NCBI GenBank assembly: GCA_046295175.1
Contig: JBKBNY010000001.1
Span: 1,302,001-1,366,000 of the forward strand
Direction of reading: 5' to 3'
From: JALOLV01 sp046295175
Lineage (GTDB): Bacteria; Bacteroidota; Bacteroidia; Cytophagales; Spirosomataceae
Length of the DNA: 64,000 nt
In this document: piece after piece, positions 9,019 to 18,900 of the stretch
How the letters are laid out: each line of letters begins with the position of its first letter
Position numbering within the stretch: the first letter of the stretch is position 1
Notes under the pieces: model-generated
Databases searched by the model: none
What the model saw: the letters and a program-made list of their open reading frames with translations, nothing else
What the model was told of the DNA's origin: nothing
Position numbers and translations under genes: made by a program

Positions 9019-12000
9019 ATGAGAATACTTAGACCAAGGTTCATTTTTTTAATCATTGTAATACTCTTTCCATTTGTAGCAAGCATAGCCCAAACTTGCC
9101 AATACTTAGCCTACGATGGGTTCAATTATACGTCAAATTCGCCTCTCAATGGCGGAGCTGGCGGCACAGGGTGGGCTTCACCGTGGGAGGTTCAAAACAA
9201 TAATACTACGATTCCGGGTTATCAAAGTACTGGTAATTCTTCTTTGAGCTACAGCGACCTCCAGACATTCGGCAATCATATTTCGGGCGGGTCAAATTAC
9301 CTTGCCATCGGGCGTTCGCTGAATCTTTCGCGGTCAGGTCCTTTTGCTTCATATTTAAACAACACTGGTAGAATCGGACAGCCCGGCACAACCTTGTATC
9401 TGAGTTGCTTGCTCCGAAAAACCAATAATAATGATGAATACTTGGCTGTCTTATTGCAAGGTGGCAACAATGTAGCGTGGGTAACGAATCAAAATCCGCG
9501 GGTCTCGGTTGGGTACTTCTCTACAAGCTCCAACAACCAAAATATACGTTATTGGAGCCTCGGAATCAACAATAATACTTATCGGTCAAATGTACCCGTT
9601 GTGGTAGGCGAAACCGCCCTTCTGGTTGTAAGAATACAATTTGGGGCAAGTAGCAATACCGTAAGTTTGTGGGTAAATCCGACTACGATTGGAAGTACCG
9701 AACCAACGCCAAATATTACCCAAAATACCAATGAAGTTTTGGCTTTTAATGCCGTTGCGGGCTATTTAGGAAGCAGCTCTGGCCAAGGTGCGATGGATGA
9801 ATTGCGGCTTGCAGCCAGTTACCGATGTGTAGTTCCCGATGCGAGTACAGATGTCAATGTTCCGCCCGATGCTTATTTTGTGGCAAATCCAAACACTTCG
9901 GTCTCTCCATCGGTAGTCAGTTTTGATGGTTCAAATTCGACTGATTCTGACGGACAAATCGTGAGTTACACTTGGAATTTTATGGATGGTTCGCCCAGCC
10001 AAACTACTAATTCGCCAACGGTTACGCATTCGTATTCTGATTTAGGCGAGTTTGTTGTTTCATTGACAGTAACCGACAACGAAGGCCTATCGCATACTTA
10101 CTATCGCACCATCACCATTACCGATACAAATGGCTCGTTTCCGTGTTTGACTACCCTCCGGCATATTCAAAGAGCCTCGTGCGGTCAGCAAAATGGTAGT
10201 TTTTTAGTGATTCCGCCCACAAATGGCACATTCATGCTTCTCAATCAGGCAGGAAATACCGTACCAGTTTCGAGCAATCCGAATATTTATCAGAATTTAG
10301 CAGTAGGAAACTACACACTCTATGTGCAGGGAGCAAATGCCTGCCGCGATACCATGTATGTAGCCATCGAGGTTGATAGTACTACCTGCCCCAATTGGGT
10401 AGCACCCAATAAACTGAAAATAGGCATGAATCTCGATTATCATACTTATTACGGACGAGAACGGCCATTCAAAAATCTATTTATGGGTGCGAGCGAGTGG
10501 CGAACTTATAATGTTACGAGTCCGACACCTTGGTCGGTTTGGGATACAGGAGTACAAAGCCAGATTCCGAGAGATACCTTGGGTTATCCGACGGTTATTC
10601 CATTCAATACAACCATCGGCCTACAAGGGGTTAGGAGTTCGCTATCGGCCGATGGGCATTATTCATCGGGTAATTACGTCTTGCTTTACGATGGTGTAGG
10701 TGTTTTAGAGATGAACGGAGTCGTCGTAAATAGTAATCAAGCAGGGCGAATTGCGTTTACAGTTATACCAAATTATACTTCAAATATTTGGCTCAATATC
10801 ACGCAATCTGAGCAAGGAAATCATATCCGTAATATCAGAATCTTGCGAGAGGGCGACGAACTCACCTATCTTGCCCAGCCTTTTTATCAACCATTTTTAG
10901 ATAAATTACAGAATTTTCATGCGGTTCGATTCAATGAATGGAGCAATACCAACACAGGTAACTTTTTACCAGTTAGCTGGGCCGACCGCTCTCGACCAAA
11001 TTACTTTACTCAGTCGAGCGTTGGTGGGGTTTCGTACGAATACGAGATTATGCTTTGCAATGCCATTCAACGAGATGCTTGGGTGCATATTCCGCACACG
11101 GCATCCGACGAATACATTGAGCAAATGGCCATTTTGTTTAGAGATAAGCTCAATCCGAGCCTAAAAGTATATGTAGAATATTCGAACGAGGTCTGGAATT
11201 GGATGTTTGCTCAGGCAAATTATGTCAGCCAAAATGAACCACAAAATATTTCGTATCCGAGGCGATACGCCAATCGTTCGGCCAATACTTTCAGGATTTG
11301 GTCGAGGGTGTTTAGCACTCAAATGCACCGATTAAAACGTGTACTCAATGTGCAATATGGCAACACCAATTACGGCGAACAAGTTTTGGCTCACATGAAA
11401 CCCCAAGATTATGATTACCTTTCGCCAAGTTGGTATTTTGGCTACGGTGGAGCTTGTGCAGCGGGTTTTAACGCCAATACAACAGCCGCCGAAATCATCG
11501 AATGTACACGCCAGAGTTTTCTCCAAAATTATCAGAATCTAAGACAAGAGTACCTCAATGCCTCTCTGTATGGCAAGAAGGTTGTTCACTATGAGGGCGG
11601 ACAACACATGAGCGATAACGGAGCAACAACGCCCTATACACAAGCACTTTGGGATGCCCACATTCACCCAAATATTTACACACTTTACTCTGAGGTTTTA
11701 GATAGTCTTAAAAAATTAGGACCCGATTTGGCCTGTGCCTACAATCTTGCACGTATTCGCCAAACTGTTTATGGAGCATTTGGGCATTTAGAAAGTATCG
11801 ACCAGACGCCTTCGATGCAGGCAACTCCTAAATGGATGGCTCTTATGGATAATAATCGAACAGAATGTTTATCGAATATGGTTTTGAACGGAAATCTAAC
11901 CAATATTTTGTACCGGGCAGGACAGAAAATTGAGAATTTGGATACTACCACGGTTCAGAATCATACTAATGTCGAACTACGAGCGGGCAATAGTATCGAA

Positions 12001-12069
12001 CTAAAAGCAGGTTTTAGGGTAGAACCGGGGGCGGTTTTCAGAACACAAATTGCAGGATGCAATGAATAA
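9019..12069 (+). CDS. Secreted multidomain protein: lectin-like, PKD, clan GH-A-like region, C-terminal 3-coathanger-type tail
   Basis: A 1016-aa exported protein with a cleavable signal (about residues 1-25, ending in ASIAQ). Residues 30-270 are beta-rich and lectin-like; 280-375 are a PKD domain (VSFDGSNSTDSDGQIVSYTW ... SLTVTDNEG). From about 455 a large region reads KLKIGMNLDYHTYYGRE and carries VYVEYSNEVWNWMF, with Asn723-Glu724 in the position expected for the acid/base Glu of clan GH-A glycosidases, and VVHYEGGQH (Glu859) as possible nucleophile (inference). The last 45 residues (NVELRAGNSIELKAGFRVEPGAVF...QIAGCNE) match what I recall as the 3-coathanger stack tail ending in Gly-Cys. 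No polysaccharide substrate can be named. Confidence 0.75.
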   Translation: MRILRPRFIFLIIVILFPFVASIAQTCQYLAYDGFNYTSNSPLNGGAGGTGWASPWEVQNNNTTIPGYQSTGNSSLSYSDLQTFGNHISGGSNYLAIGRSLNLSRSGPFASYLNNTGRIGQPGTTLYLSCLLRKTNNNDEYLAVLLQGGNNVAWVTNQNPRVSVGYFSTSSNNQNIRYWSLGINNNTYRSNVPVVVGETALLVVRIQFGASSNTVSLWVNPTTIGSTEPTPNITQNTNEVLAFNAVAGYLGSSSGQGAMDELRLAASYRCVVPDASTDVNVPPDAYFVANPNTSVSPSVVSFDGSNSTDSDGQIVSYTWNFMDGSPSQTTNSPTVTHSYSDLGEFVVSLTVTDNEGLSHTYYRTITITDTNGSFPCLTTLRHIQRASCGQQNGSFLVIPPTNGTFMLLNQAGNTVPVSSNPNIYQNLAVGNYTLYVQGANACRDTMYVAIEVDSTTCPNWVAPNKLKIGMNLDYHTYYGRERPFKNLFMGASEWRTYNVTSPTPWSVWDTGVQSQIPRDTLGYPTVIPFNTTIGLQGVRSSLSADGHYSSGNYVLLYDGVGVLEMNGVVVNSNQAGRIAFTVIPNYTSNIWLNITQSEQGNHIRNIRILREGDELTYLAQPFYQPFLDKLQNFHAVRFNEWSNTNTGNFLPVSWADRSRPNYFTQSSVGGVSYEYEIMLCNAIQRDAWVHIPHTASDEYIEQMAILFRDKLNPSLKVYVEYSNEVWNWMFAQANYVSQNEPQNISYPRRYANRSANTFRIWSRVFSTQMHRLKRVLNVQYGNTNYGEQVLAHMKPQDYDYLSPSWYFGYGGACAAGFNANTTAAEIIECTRQSFLQNYQNLRQEYLNASLYGKKVVHYEGGQHMSDNGATTPYTQALWDAHIHPNIYTLYSEVLDSLKKLGPDLACAYNLARIRQTVYGAFGHLESIDQTPSMQATPKWMALMDNNRTECLSNMVLNGNLTNILYRAGQKIENLDTTTVQNHTNVELRAGNSIELKAGFRVEPGAVFRTQIAGCNE

Positions 12070-12072
12070 ACG

Positions 12073-12103
12073 TTTAATTTCTTGATAGAAACCCCTACAT
12101 TTG
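12073..12103 (+). promoter_or_regulatory. Promoter of the RRM-protein gene
   Basis: TTTA (12073-12076), 19 nt, then TACATTTG (12096-12103), a good Bacteroidota promoter whose -33 box differs from TTTG at one base. The start codon follows 20 nt after the -7 box. Confidence 0.75.
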
Positions 12104-12122
12104 TAAAAATAATGTAAGATTT

Positions 12123-12467
12123 ATGGATATTTATGTAGGGAGTATTCCTTTTAAGTGGAAAGAAGAACGCCTAAGAGAGATTTTTGAGGAGTATGGTGAA
12201 GTGGAATCTGCCACGATTGTTATCGACAAAATTACTCGCCAAAATAAAGGTTTTGGGTTTGTGGTAATGACTTACGAAGAAGAAGGCCGCAAAGCTGTAA
12301 AGGCCCTAAACGGTGCCGAGTTTGATGGTCGAGCGATTGTTGTGAATGTGTCGGTTCCTAAAAAACGTGATGATAAAAAGGAAACAAAACCGAAGTTTAA
12401 CCAAGAAAAACCAGATAAAAAAGGCTGGAAACCATTTAAAGGAAATAACAAAGGCAAGAGGTTCTAA
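12123..12467 (+). CDS. Single-RRM RNA-binding protein
   Basis: A 114-aa protein with one RNA recognition motif over residues 1-80: RNP2 is IYVGSIPF (residues 3-10) and RNP1 is KGFGFVVM (about 43-50), with KALNGAEFDGRAIVVNVSVPK closing the fold. The tail (about 82-114) is strongly basic and Lys/Gly-rich (KKRDDKKETKPKFNQ ... GNNKGKRF), as in bacterial and cyanobacterial glycine-rich RRM proteins. It probably acts as a cytosolic RNA chaperone (family inference). It has its own promoter and its last 4 bases overlap the 3' end of murI on the opposite strand. Confidence 0.92.
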   Translation: MDIYVGSIPFKWKEERLREIFEEYGEVESATIVIDKITRQNKGFGFVVMTYEEEGRKAVKALNGAEFDGRAIVVNVSVPKKRDDKKETKPKFNQEKPDKKGWKPFKGNNKGKRF

Positions 12468-13222
12468 CTTTTTAGCCGATTCAAATATCGCCAAAATCTT
12501 TCGGGGTTTTGGCTCTCGATTCCCGACTCTATAAATCTGACTTTTGCACTTCCCGAATCGCTCAATAAATTGGCTTTGGCTAATACATTTTTGAGGTGGC
12601 GAGCCGTACCTTTATTGCCATCTACTGCTATCAAATTCGGGAAATTTTCTTCGATTAAATCCTCGAAATACGTAAAATGCGTGCAGCCCAAAACAATGTA
12701 TTGATGCTCGTTAATGTCAAATTTCGAGAATTCTTCTTTGAGATAACCCAAAACATCTGGCGATTCAAATTGCTCTTTTTCGGCAAATTCTACGAGCTTG
12801 GGTAGCGGCAATCTATCAACTAAATGGTTAATATCGAGCGAGTTAATCAGATTCTCGAATCGGTCGGCTTTGAGTGTTACGGGCGTAGCACAAGCCAAAA
12901 TCCGTTTGTTTTCTTTGTTATTATCAAACGCTACCTTGACAGCTGGCTGAATTGCCACAATCGGAAAATCGTACTTGCTCCGCAGGTACTCAACAGCTAC
13001 ATTAGTGGCAGTATTGCAAGCCAAAACGATTGCTTTACAGCCCTGCTCTCGAAGATAAAGCACGGCTTCTTCGACAAAGCCTTTGATTTGTTCGGGTGTT
13101 TTGTATGAATACGGAACGTTTTTGGTATCGGCAAAGTAAATGAAATCTTCATGCGGAAGCGTGTGCATGAGTTCATGCAGAAGGGTGAGTCCGCCAATAC
13201 CCGAATCAAAAACACCAATCAT
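12464..13222 (-). CDS. murI: Glutamate racemase
   Basis: Converts L- to D-glutamate for peptidoglycan synthesis in the cytosol. The N terminus IGVFDSGIGGLTLLHEL contains the catalytic Asp-Ser motif, ACNTATNVA carries the first catalytic Cys (about residue 70) and VLGCTHFTYF the second (about 180). Its 252 aa length is a little short of the usual 260-280 aa but no motif is missing. It has its own promoter (13246-13276) and converges tail-to-tail with the RRM gene with a 4-bp overlap. Confidence 0.96.
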   Translation of the reverse strand: MIGVFDSGIGGLTLLHELMHTLPHEDFIYFADTKNVPYSYKTPEQIKGFVEEAVLYLREQGCKAIVLACNTATNVAVEYLRSKYDFPIVAIQPAVKVAFDNNKENKRILACATPVTLKADRFENLINSLDINHLVDRLPLPKLVEFAEKEQFESPDVLGYLKEEFSKFDINEHQYIVLGCTHFTYFEDLIEENFPNLIAVDGNKGTARHLKNVLAKANLLSDSGSAKVRFIESGIESQNPERFWRYLNRLKS

Positions 13223-13245
13223 TGAGGTTTAAAAAATGTACGGTA

Positions 13246-13276
13246 CAAACTTAGAGTTTTGAAGAGAATAAGTCAA
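13246..13276 (-). promoter_or_regulatory. Promoter of murI
   Basis: Minus strand: TTG (13276-13274), 20 nt, TAAGTTTG (13253-13246), then 23 nt to the ATG. It fits the Bacteroidota consensus and separates murI from the TA module upstream of it. Confidence 0.75.
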
Positions 13277-13285
13277 GTTACGAAT

Positions 13286-13687
13286 TTACACAGATTTCTT
13301 TGTGAGTTTCAAGCCAAAAGAAACTAAATGGTCAAAATCATTATCTAAACTCCACAATTCTAAATCATAAAATAATGCGATAGCAGCAATCCAAATATCA
13401 TTTTTACCCATATTCCTTGGAGTTTTTTCAGCAAGTGGGTTCATTTTGAGCTTATTTTGACTGTACGCGTCAATTTGTGCGTAATTTTGTATGATTTCTG
13501 AGTGAATATCGGCAATTGGTAGTTTTTGAATAATATTTTCTAAAACTAACAGCTTCTGTGCACTCCAATCAGCTTTCAAAGCAAACGCTTGGAGTTCTCC
13601 GACTACTACAATTGGCAGGATGCCTCTCGGAGAAATGGGCTGCTTTCTACGAATATGCTGTAATACTACATTTGTATCAAGAATCAT
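13286..13687 (-). CDS. PIN-domain ribonuclease toxin (VapC-like)
   Basis: A 133-aa PIN-domain protein, probably the toxin of a type II toxin-antitoxin pair that cleaves RNA (often tRNA or rRNA) using Mg2+. The acidic residues expected of the fold are present: Asp4 in MILDTNVVL, Glu in VVGELQAFA (about residue 31), Asp in GKNDIWIAA (about 99) and Asp in LDNDFDHL (about 117). It starts 11 bp inside the 3' end of the antitoxin gene, the usual coupled arrangement. Confidence 0.88.
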   Translation of the reverse strand: MILDTNVVLQHIRRKQPISPRGILPIVVVGELQAFALKADWSAQKLLVLENIIQKLPIADIHSEIIQNYAQIDAYSQNKLKMNPLAEKTPRNMGKNDIWIAAIALFYDLELWSLDNDFDHLVSFGLKLTKKSV

Positions 13688-13889
13688 CTCTCAATAATTT
13701 TTCCATTTCATCCCATTGGTCATCGGTAAAACCTAAATCTGGAATATGGATAGGTTCTTTGAGTGCTACTAAATCCAAAAAATTCTCTACTCCTCCTGCT
13801 CTTCTAATTTGTTCTGGCGAGTAAATATTCATTTTCCCTTTTTGAATAGGTGGAATTGCAGAACTATCTATTTTTTTTGTTGTAATCAT
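13677..13889 (-). CDS. Antitoxin partner of the PIN toxin
   Basis: Small 70-aa protein from the ATG at 13889 (a longer frame from a TTG at 13907 is unlikely because the putative -7 box lies at that point). It has no clear DNA-binding domain at the N terminus (MITTKKIDSSAIPPIQKGK); the C-terminal part (IPDLGFTDDQWDEMEKLLRDDS) is acidic and helical, as expected of a segment that neutralises a PIN toxin. It is called by its position and overlap with the toxin gene rather than by family recognition. Confidence 0.75.
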   Translation of the reverse strand: MITTKKIDSSAIPPIQKGKMNIYSPEQIRRAGGVENFLDLVALKEPIHIPDLGFTDDQWDEMEKLLRDDS

Positions 13890-13904
13890 ACTCAAAGTTT
13901 TTAC

Positions 13905-13912
13905 CAAATATA
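13905..13912 (-). promoter_or_regulatory. Putative -7 box of the first TA module
   Basis: Minus strand TATATTTG (13912-13905) fits TAnnTTTG and ends 15 nt before the antitoxin ATG at 13889. No good -33 box was found at 19-20 nt. Confidence 0.5.
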
Positions 13913-13923
13913 ATAATATAATT

Positions 13924-15825
13924 TTACGCCCACCCTTTCTTTTTCTTCTTTTTGGGAGATTCTACGATTTGCTCAATCGCTTCTTTTTTCTTGCTTGATA
14001 ACAATCTTTCGGCTAAATCTGGCCGATTGAGTTTCTGCAAACGACTGCGAATCCAGCCCCTAAACTCTGGTTTATACCAAAAGAAATAACGGTTTTGAGC
14101 TTGCTTTTCTTCACGAGTTTTGGCAGTTTTTACTGGCTGAAGTGTATAAGGATGCACTCCTGTGTAATAAATCACTTCGGCAACCGTCATCGGGGTTGGT
14201 GTAAAATCTTGTACTTGCTCCAGATGAAAACCCAAATCTTTGGTTTCGGCGGCTAAATTTGCCATATCTGCCTCTTCACAACCAGGGTGCGACGATATAA
14301 AATAAGGCACCAAAGGCTGATTAAGGTTATTTTTCTCGTTGATATTATCGTATTTCTCTTTAAACTTTTTGAAATACTTAAACGATGGCTTACGCATCAC
14401 ACGTAGGGTATCGTCGGCGGTATGCTCGGGGGCAACTTTCAATCGTCCCGAAACATGGCGAGTAATCAACTGCTCCATGTATTCGTCGTGATTACCATCT
14501 TTGTTATTTTTATTGAAATCATCGACCAATAAATCATAACGAATACCCGAACCAACAAAGGCTTTTTTGACTTTCGGATTGGCATCTACTTTTCGGTAAA
14601 TCTCGGTAATTGGCTTGTGCGAAGTGTCGAGATTTGAACAGATTACGGGGTGAATACAGCTCGGAGCTTGACAACGATTACAGATAGATTCATCTTTGCC
14701 TTTCATGCGGTACATATTGGCCGAAGGCCCGCCCAAATCAGAAATATATCCTTTGAATTCGGGGTGTTTTGTAATCTCGTCAACTTCTTTCAAAATTGAC
14801 TTTTCGCTCCTCGAAGCAATGAATTTACCTTGATGGGCCGAAATCGTACAGAAACTACACCCACCAAAACACCCTCGGTGCATATTGACCGAGAATTTTA
14901 TCATTTCGTACGCCGGAATCGTACCTCTTTTCTTGTATTTAGGATGCGGCAGGCGAGTATATGGCAAATCGAAAGACTTGTCCATTTCGGCTTCGTCCAT
15001 CGTCTTAAACGGCGGATTTATCACCAAGGTCTTCTTACCAACCTGCTGGATAATCCTGTTTGCTTGCCATTTATTTGACTCAACTTCAACGATTTTGAAG
15101 TTTGAAGCGTACTTGATTTTATCTTTTAGGCAAACCTCATGACTGGCCAATTCTACGGTTTCCCAATCATTAAATTTAGGTAGTTCTTCTTTAGCATCCT
15201 GCAAATATCCTATCTGATTTACATTGCGGATTGATTGCATCGGCACACCTTTTTTTACGAGTTTCAGAATCTCTCGCAATGGCTGTTCGCCCATTCCATA
15301 AACCAATAAATCGGCTCCCGAATCGACCAAAATCGAAGGCATGAGTTTATCTTGCCAATAATCATAATGCGTAACCCTACGCAACGAAGCCTCAATGCCA
15401 CCTATCAGGACAGGTACATCGGGATAAATCTCTTTCAGGATTTTTGTATAAACCGTCGTGGCGTAATCGGGGCGATAGCCAGCTTCTCCACCCGGTGTGT
15501 ATGAATCGTTAGAACGCAAACGTTTGTTAGCTGTGTAGTGATTCACCATCGAATCCATACAACCAGCCGTAACTCCAAAAAAGTATTTCGGACGACCAAA
15601 TTTCTTAAAATCACGCAAGTCGTCTTTCCAGTTGGGTTGAGCTACCACAGCCACCTTAAAACCCTCGCTTTCGATGATACGACCGATTACGGCTGTACCA
15701 AATGCGGGGTGGTCAACGTAGGCATCACCCGAAACAAGTACAACATCTACTTCATCCCAGCCTCTTTTCTCAACTTCTTTTTTGGTCAGAGGCAGCCAGT
15801 CGGTTATTGGTCTTTCTTCAATCAT
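13924..15825 (-). CDS. ygiQ: YgiQ-family radical SAM protein
   Basis: A 633-aa UPF0313/YgiQ protein. It begins with the family opening RPITDWLPLTKKEVEKRGWDEVDVVLVSGDAYVDHPAFGTAVIGR, a cobalamin-binding-like Rossmann part, then the radical SAM cluster motif CFGGCSFC (three Cys, CxxxCxxC) at about residues 320-327, and additional Cys in ICNRCQAPSCIHPVICSN. The C-terminal region contains HPYTLQPVKTAKTREEKQAQNRYFFWYKPE. The reaction is not established for the family. The C terminus is Lys-rich (KKKKKKGWA). A TAATTTTG box sits 4 nt before the ATG, so the mRNA may be nearly leaderless. Confidence 0.93.
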   Translation of the reverse strand: MIEERPITDWLPLTKKEVEKRGWDEVDVVLVSGDAYVDHPAFGTAVIGRIIESEGFKVAVVAQPNWKDDLRDFKKFGRPKYFFGVTAGCMDSMVNHYTANKRLRSNDSYTPGGEAGYRPDYATTVYTKILKEIYPDVPVLIGGIEASLRRVTHYDYWQDKLMPSILVDSGADLLVYGMGEQPLREILKLVKKGVPMQSIRNVNQIGYLQDAKEELPKFNDWETVELASHEVCLKDKIKYASNFKIVEVESNKWQANRIIQQVGKKTLVINPPFKTMDEAEMDKSFDLPYTRLPHPKYKKRGTIPAYEMIKFSVNMHRGCFGGCSFCTISAHQGKFIASRSEKSILKEVDEITKHPEFKGYISDLGGPSANMYRMKGKDESICNRCQAPSCIHPVICSNLDTSHKPITEIYRKVDANPKVKKAFVGSGIRYDLLVDDFNKNNKDGNHDEYMEQLITRHVSGRLKVAPEHTADDTLRVMRKPSFKYFKKFKEKYDNINEKNNLNQPLVPYFISSHPGCEEADMANLAAETKDLGFHLEQVQDFTPTPMTVAEVIYYTGVHPYTLQPVKTAKTREEKQAQNRYFFWYKPEFRGWIRSRLQKLNRPDLAERLLSSKKKEAIEQIVESPKKKKKKGWA

Positions 15826-15905
15826 ACTACAAAATTACGCAAGAAATATCGAAATAAACTACGATTAGGGTGGATTGATAGATTCTATCAATTAGTATTC
15901 AAACA

Positions 15906-15937
15906 CAAACGCCGATGAAATGTTTCATCGGCGTTTG
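15906..15937. terminator. Hairpin downstream of secA
   Basis: Fifteen-base arms CAAACGCCGATGAAA (15906-15920) and TTTCATCGGCGTTTG (15923-15937) form a near-perfect stem. On the minus strand it lies 27 bp after the secA stop and is followed by a T-rich stretch, so it is probably the secA terminator; it also lies upstream of ygiQ. Confidence 0.7.
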
Positions 15938-15963
15938 TTATATTTTTCTGTTTTCTGATACGA

Positions 15964-18900
15964 TTAATCAACCAAAACAGCTTTGCCAGCCATCACATCG
16001 TCTTCGACGTGCTTATATTTGACATCACGCTTGACGGTACCATCTTTGTACTGTACGCTCACACGCTGGTTGCGGTCGGCAATTTTCTGGTTGCGAGCAG
16101 GCGTAACGGCTACTGTCTCTTCGGTTTTATTTGTTGTAAGTTTCGGTTCTTCTCGTTTTACTGGAGTTATAACCTGCTGAAAACCAAAGTTTACGGCATC
16201 GGCCTTCATCAAAAATCCAACTGTATCGGTATTTACTTTATTCAAGAAATTACGGAATAACTCAACCGCCTCGAATTTATAAATCAACAATGGGTCTTTT
16301 TGCTCGTAGGCGGCATTCTGTACCGATGTTTTGAGGTCATCCATGTCTCTCAAATGCTCTTTCCATTCTTGGTCAATCAAGCCGAGAGAGATATTCTTCT
16401 CCATTTCTTTGATTAACTCACGGCCTTCGGTTTTGAGAGTTTGATTGACATTGCACAAAATACTTTGCTCATGGATACCATCGCTGATGATAGTCAAGAA
16501 CATTTCGTCTGGCAGAATACCTCTATCGCGTTGAAGCTGCTTGAGCATTTCTACCACTTTGTAACGGATAGCCTTATTCTTTTCGTTGTAATGATGCTCA
16601 GCTTCATGATACAGTTTTTCGGTCAATTTATCTTTGCTCAATTTGCCGAATTCTTCTCTCGAAATCGAGGTCTGCATACCCAATTTTTGGATACAACGAA
16701 GCTCAAATTCATCATAATTGTTACCTACATTCGACACAATATCGCCGCAAGTATCAAACATGATATTGGCAATATCGAGTTGCAATCTATCGCCAAAGAG
16801 GGCGTTTTTACGGCGTTTGTAAATCGTATCACGTTGGATATTCATTACATCATCGTATTCTATCAAACGTTTACGAATACCGAAGTTGTTTTCTTCTACT
16901 TTTTTCTGGGCTCTTTCGATAGAATTCGTAATCATCGAGTGCTGGATTACCTCGCCTTCTTCCATTCCCATTCTATCCATCACTTTTGCGATACGGTCTG
17001 AGCCGAACAAACGCATCAAGTTGTCTTCGAGCGACACAAAGAACTGCGATGTTCCGGGGTCACCTTGACGACCCGCACGACCACGCAACTGTCTATCTAC
17101 ACGGCGAGACTCATGACGCTCGGTACCGATGATGGCCAAACCACCAGCCGCACGGCTTTCGGGCGTAAGTTTAATATCAGTACCACGACCCGCCATGTTT
17201 GTCGCAATCGTTACGGTGCCTGGCTTACCAGCTTCGGCAACGACGTCGGCTTCGCGGGCGTGTTGTTTGGCGTTTAAGACTTGATGCGGAATCTTACGGA
17301 GGGTAAGCATACGGCTCAAAATCTCGGAGTTTTCGACCGATGTCGTACCCACCAAAACTGGGCGACCACCATTGACCAACTCGTTGATTTCGTCAATTAC
17401 TGCATTGTATTTTTCGCGAACTGTTTTATAAACTTTATCTTCTTGGTCTTTACGAGAGATTGGGCGATTGGTCGGAATCGAAACAACGTCTAATTTATAA
17501 ATTTTCCAGAACTCACCCGCTTCGGTTTCGGCAGTACCTGTCATACCCGCCAATTTGTGGTACATTCTGAAATAATTTTGGAGCGTAATCGTAGCATACG
17601 TTTGGGTCGAATCTTCGACTTTTACGTTTTCTTTAGCTTCAACGGCTTGGTGGAGTCCATCCGACCAGCGGCGACCCTCCATGATACGGCCCGTCTGCTC
17701 ATCTACAATCATTACTCGGTTATCCATTACCACGTACTCAACGTCTTTCTCGAATAACGTGTAGGCTTTGAGCAATTGGTTTACGGCGTGGATACGCTCG
17801 GCTTTCATCGAATAATCACGGATGATTTCGTCTTTTTTCAAGATTTTACCTTGCTCATCCAAATCAGATTTTTCGACCCCTGCTAAATCAACACCCAAAT
17901 CTGGCATCACGAAGAATGTTGGGTCTTCGCCCTCGCCAGTGATAAAATCAAGGCCTTTGTCGGTCAATTCTATCGAATTATTCTTTTCTTCAATCGTAAA
18001 ATAAAGCGGAGCATCGGCTTCTGGCATCAACTTTTGGTTTTCGGCCAAATAGATTGCCTCGGTTTCTTGTAGGATTTGGCGGATACCCGTTTCGGATAAA
18101 TATTTGATAACTGGCTTGCTCTTCGGAAGGCCTCTGAAGGCTCTGAACAACGCCAAACCACCGTCTTTTTTATTGCCAGCCGCAATGAGTTTCTTGGCAT
18201 CGAGCAAATACTGATTTACCAAAACTTTTTGGGCTTCAACGATGCGTTGGATACGAGGTTTAAGCGATAAATACAATTCTTCGTCGCCAGTGCGAGACAT
18301 CGGTCCACTGATAATCAACGGCGTACGAGCATCATCAATCAAAACTGAATCGACCTCATCGACCATTGCGTAGTGGTGTTCGCGTTGTACCAATTGGCTT
18401 GGGTCATCTACCATGTTATCACGGAGGTAATCAAAACCAAATTCGTTATTGGTACCATAAGTGATACCCGCTTGGTATGCCGCACGACGAGCCGCCGAAT
18501 TGGCAGGATATTTATCTATACAATCGCAAGTGATTCCGTTAAATTCAAAAATTGGCCCCATCCACTCGCTATCGCGGCGTGCCAAATAGTCATTGACAGT
18601 TACGATATGTACACCATTACCAGCCAAAGCATTCAAAAATGCAGGGAATGTCGCCACGAGGGTTTTACCTTCACCCGTTGCCATTTCTGAGATTTTGCCC
18701 AAATGGAGTGTTGCACCACCAATGATTTGCACATCATAATGCTCCATATCCCAACGGATTGGGTTACCTGCCGCCTCCCAAGTGCTATTCCAGATGGCTT
18801 TGTCGCCTTCGATGGTGATGTGTTTTTTACGCATCGCCAATTCACGGTCGAGGTGCGTAGCTGTAACGGTTAGTGAATCGTTATTTTTGAAACGTCTGGC

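Noticed and set aside
12464..12467. A frameshift or error joining the RRM gene and murI
   Set aside because: Both genes are complete; the 4-bp convergent overlap is normal.
16441..17001. 186-codon plus-strand ORF within secA
   Set aside because: Antisense shadow of secA, without promoter or protein-like features.
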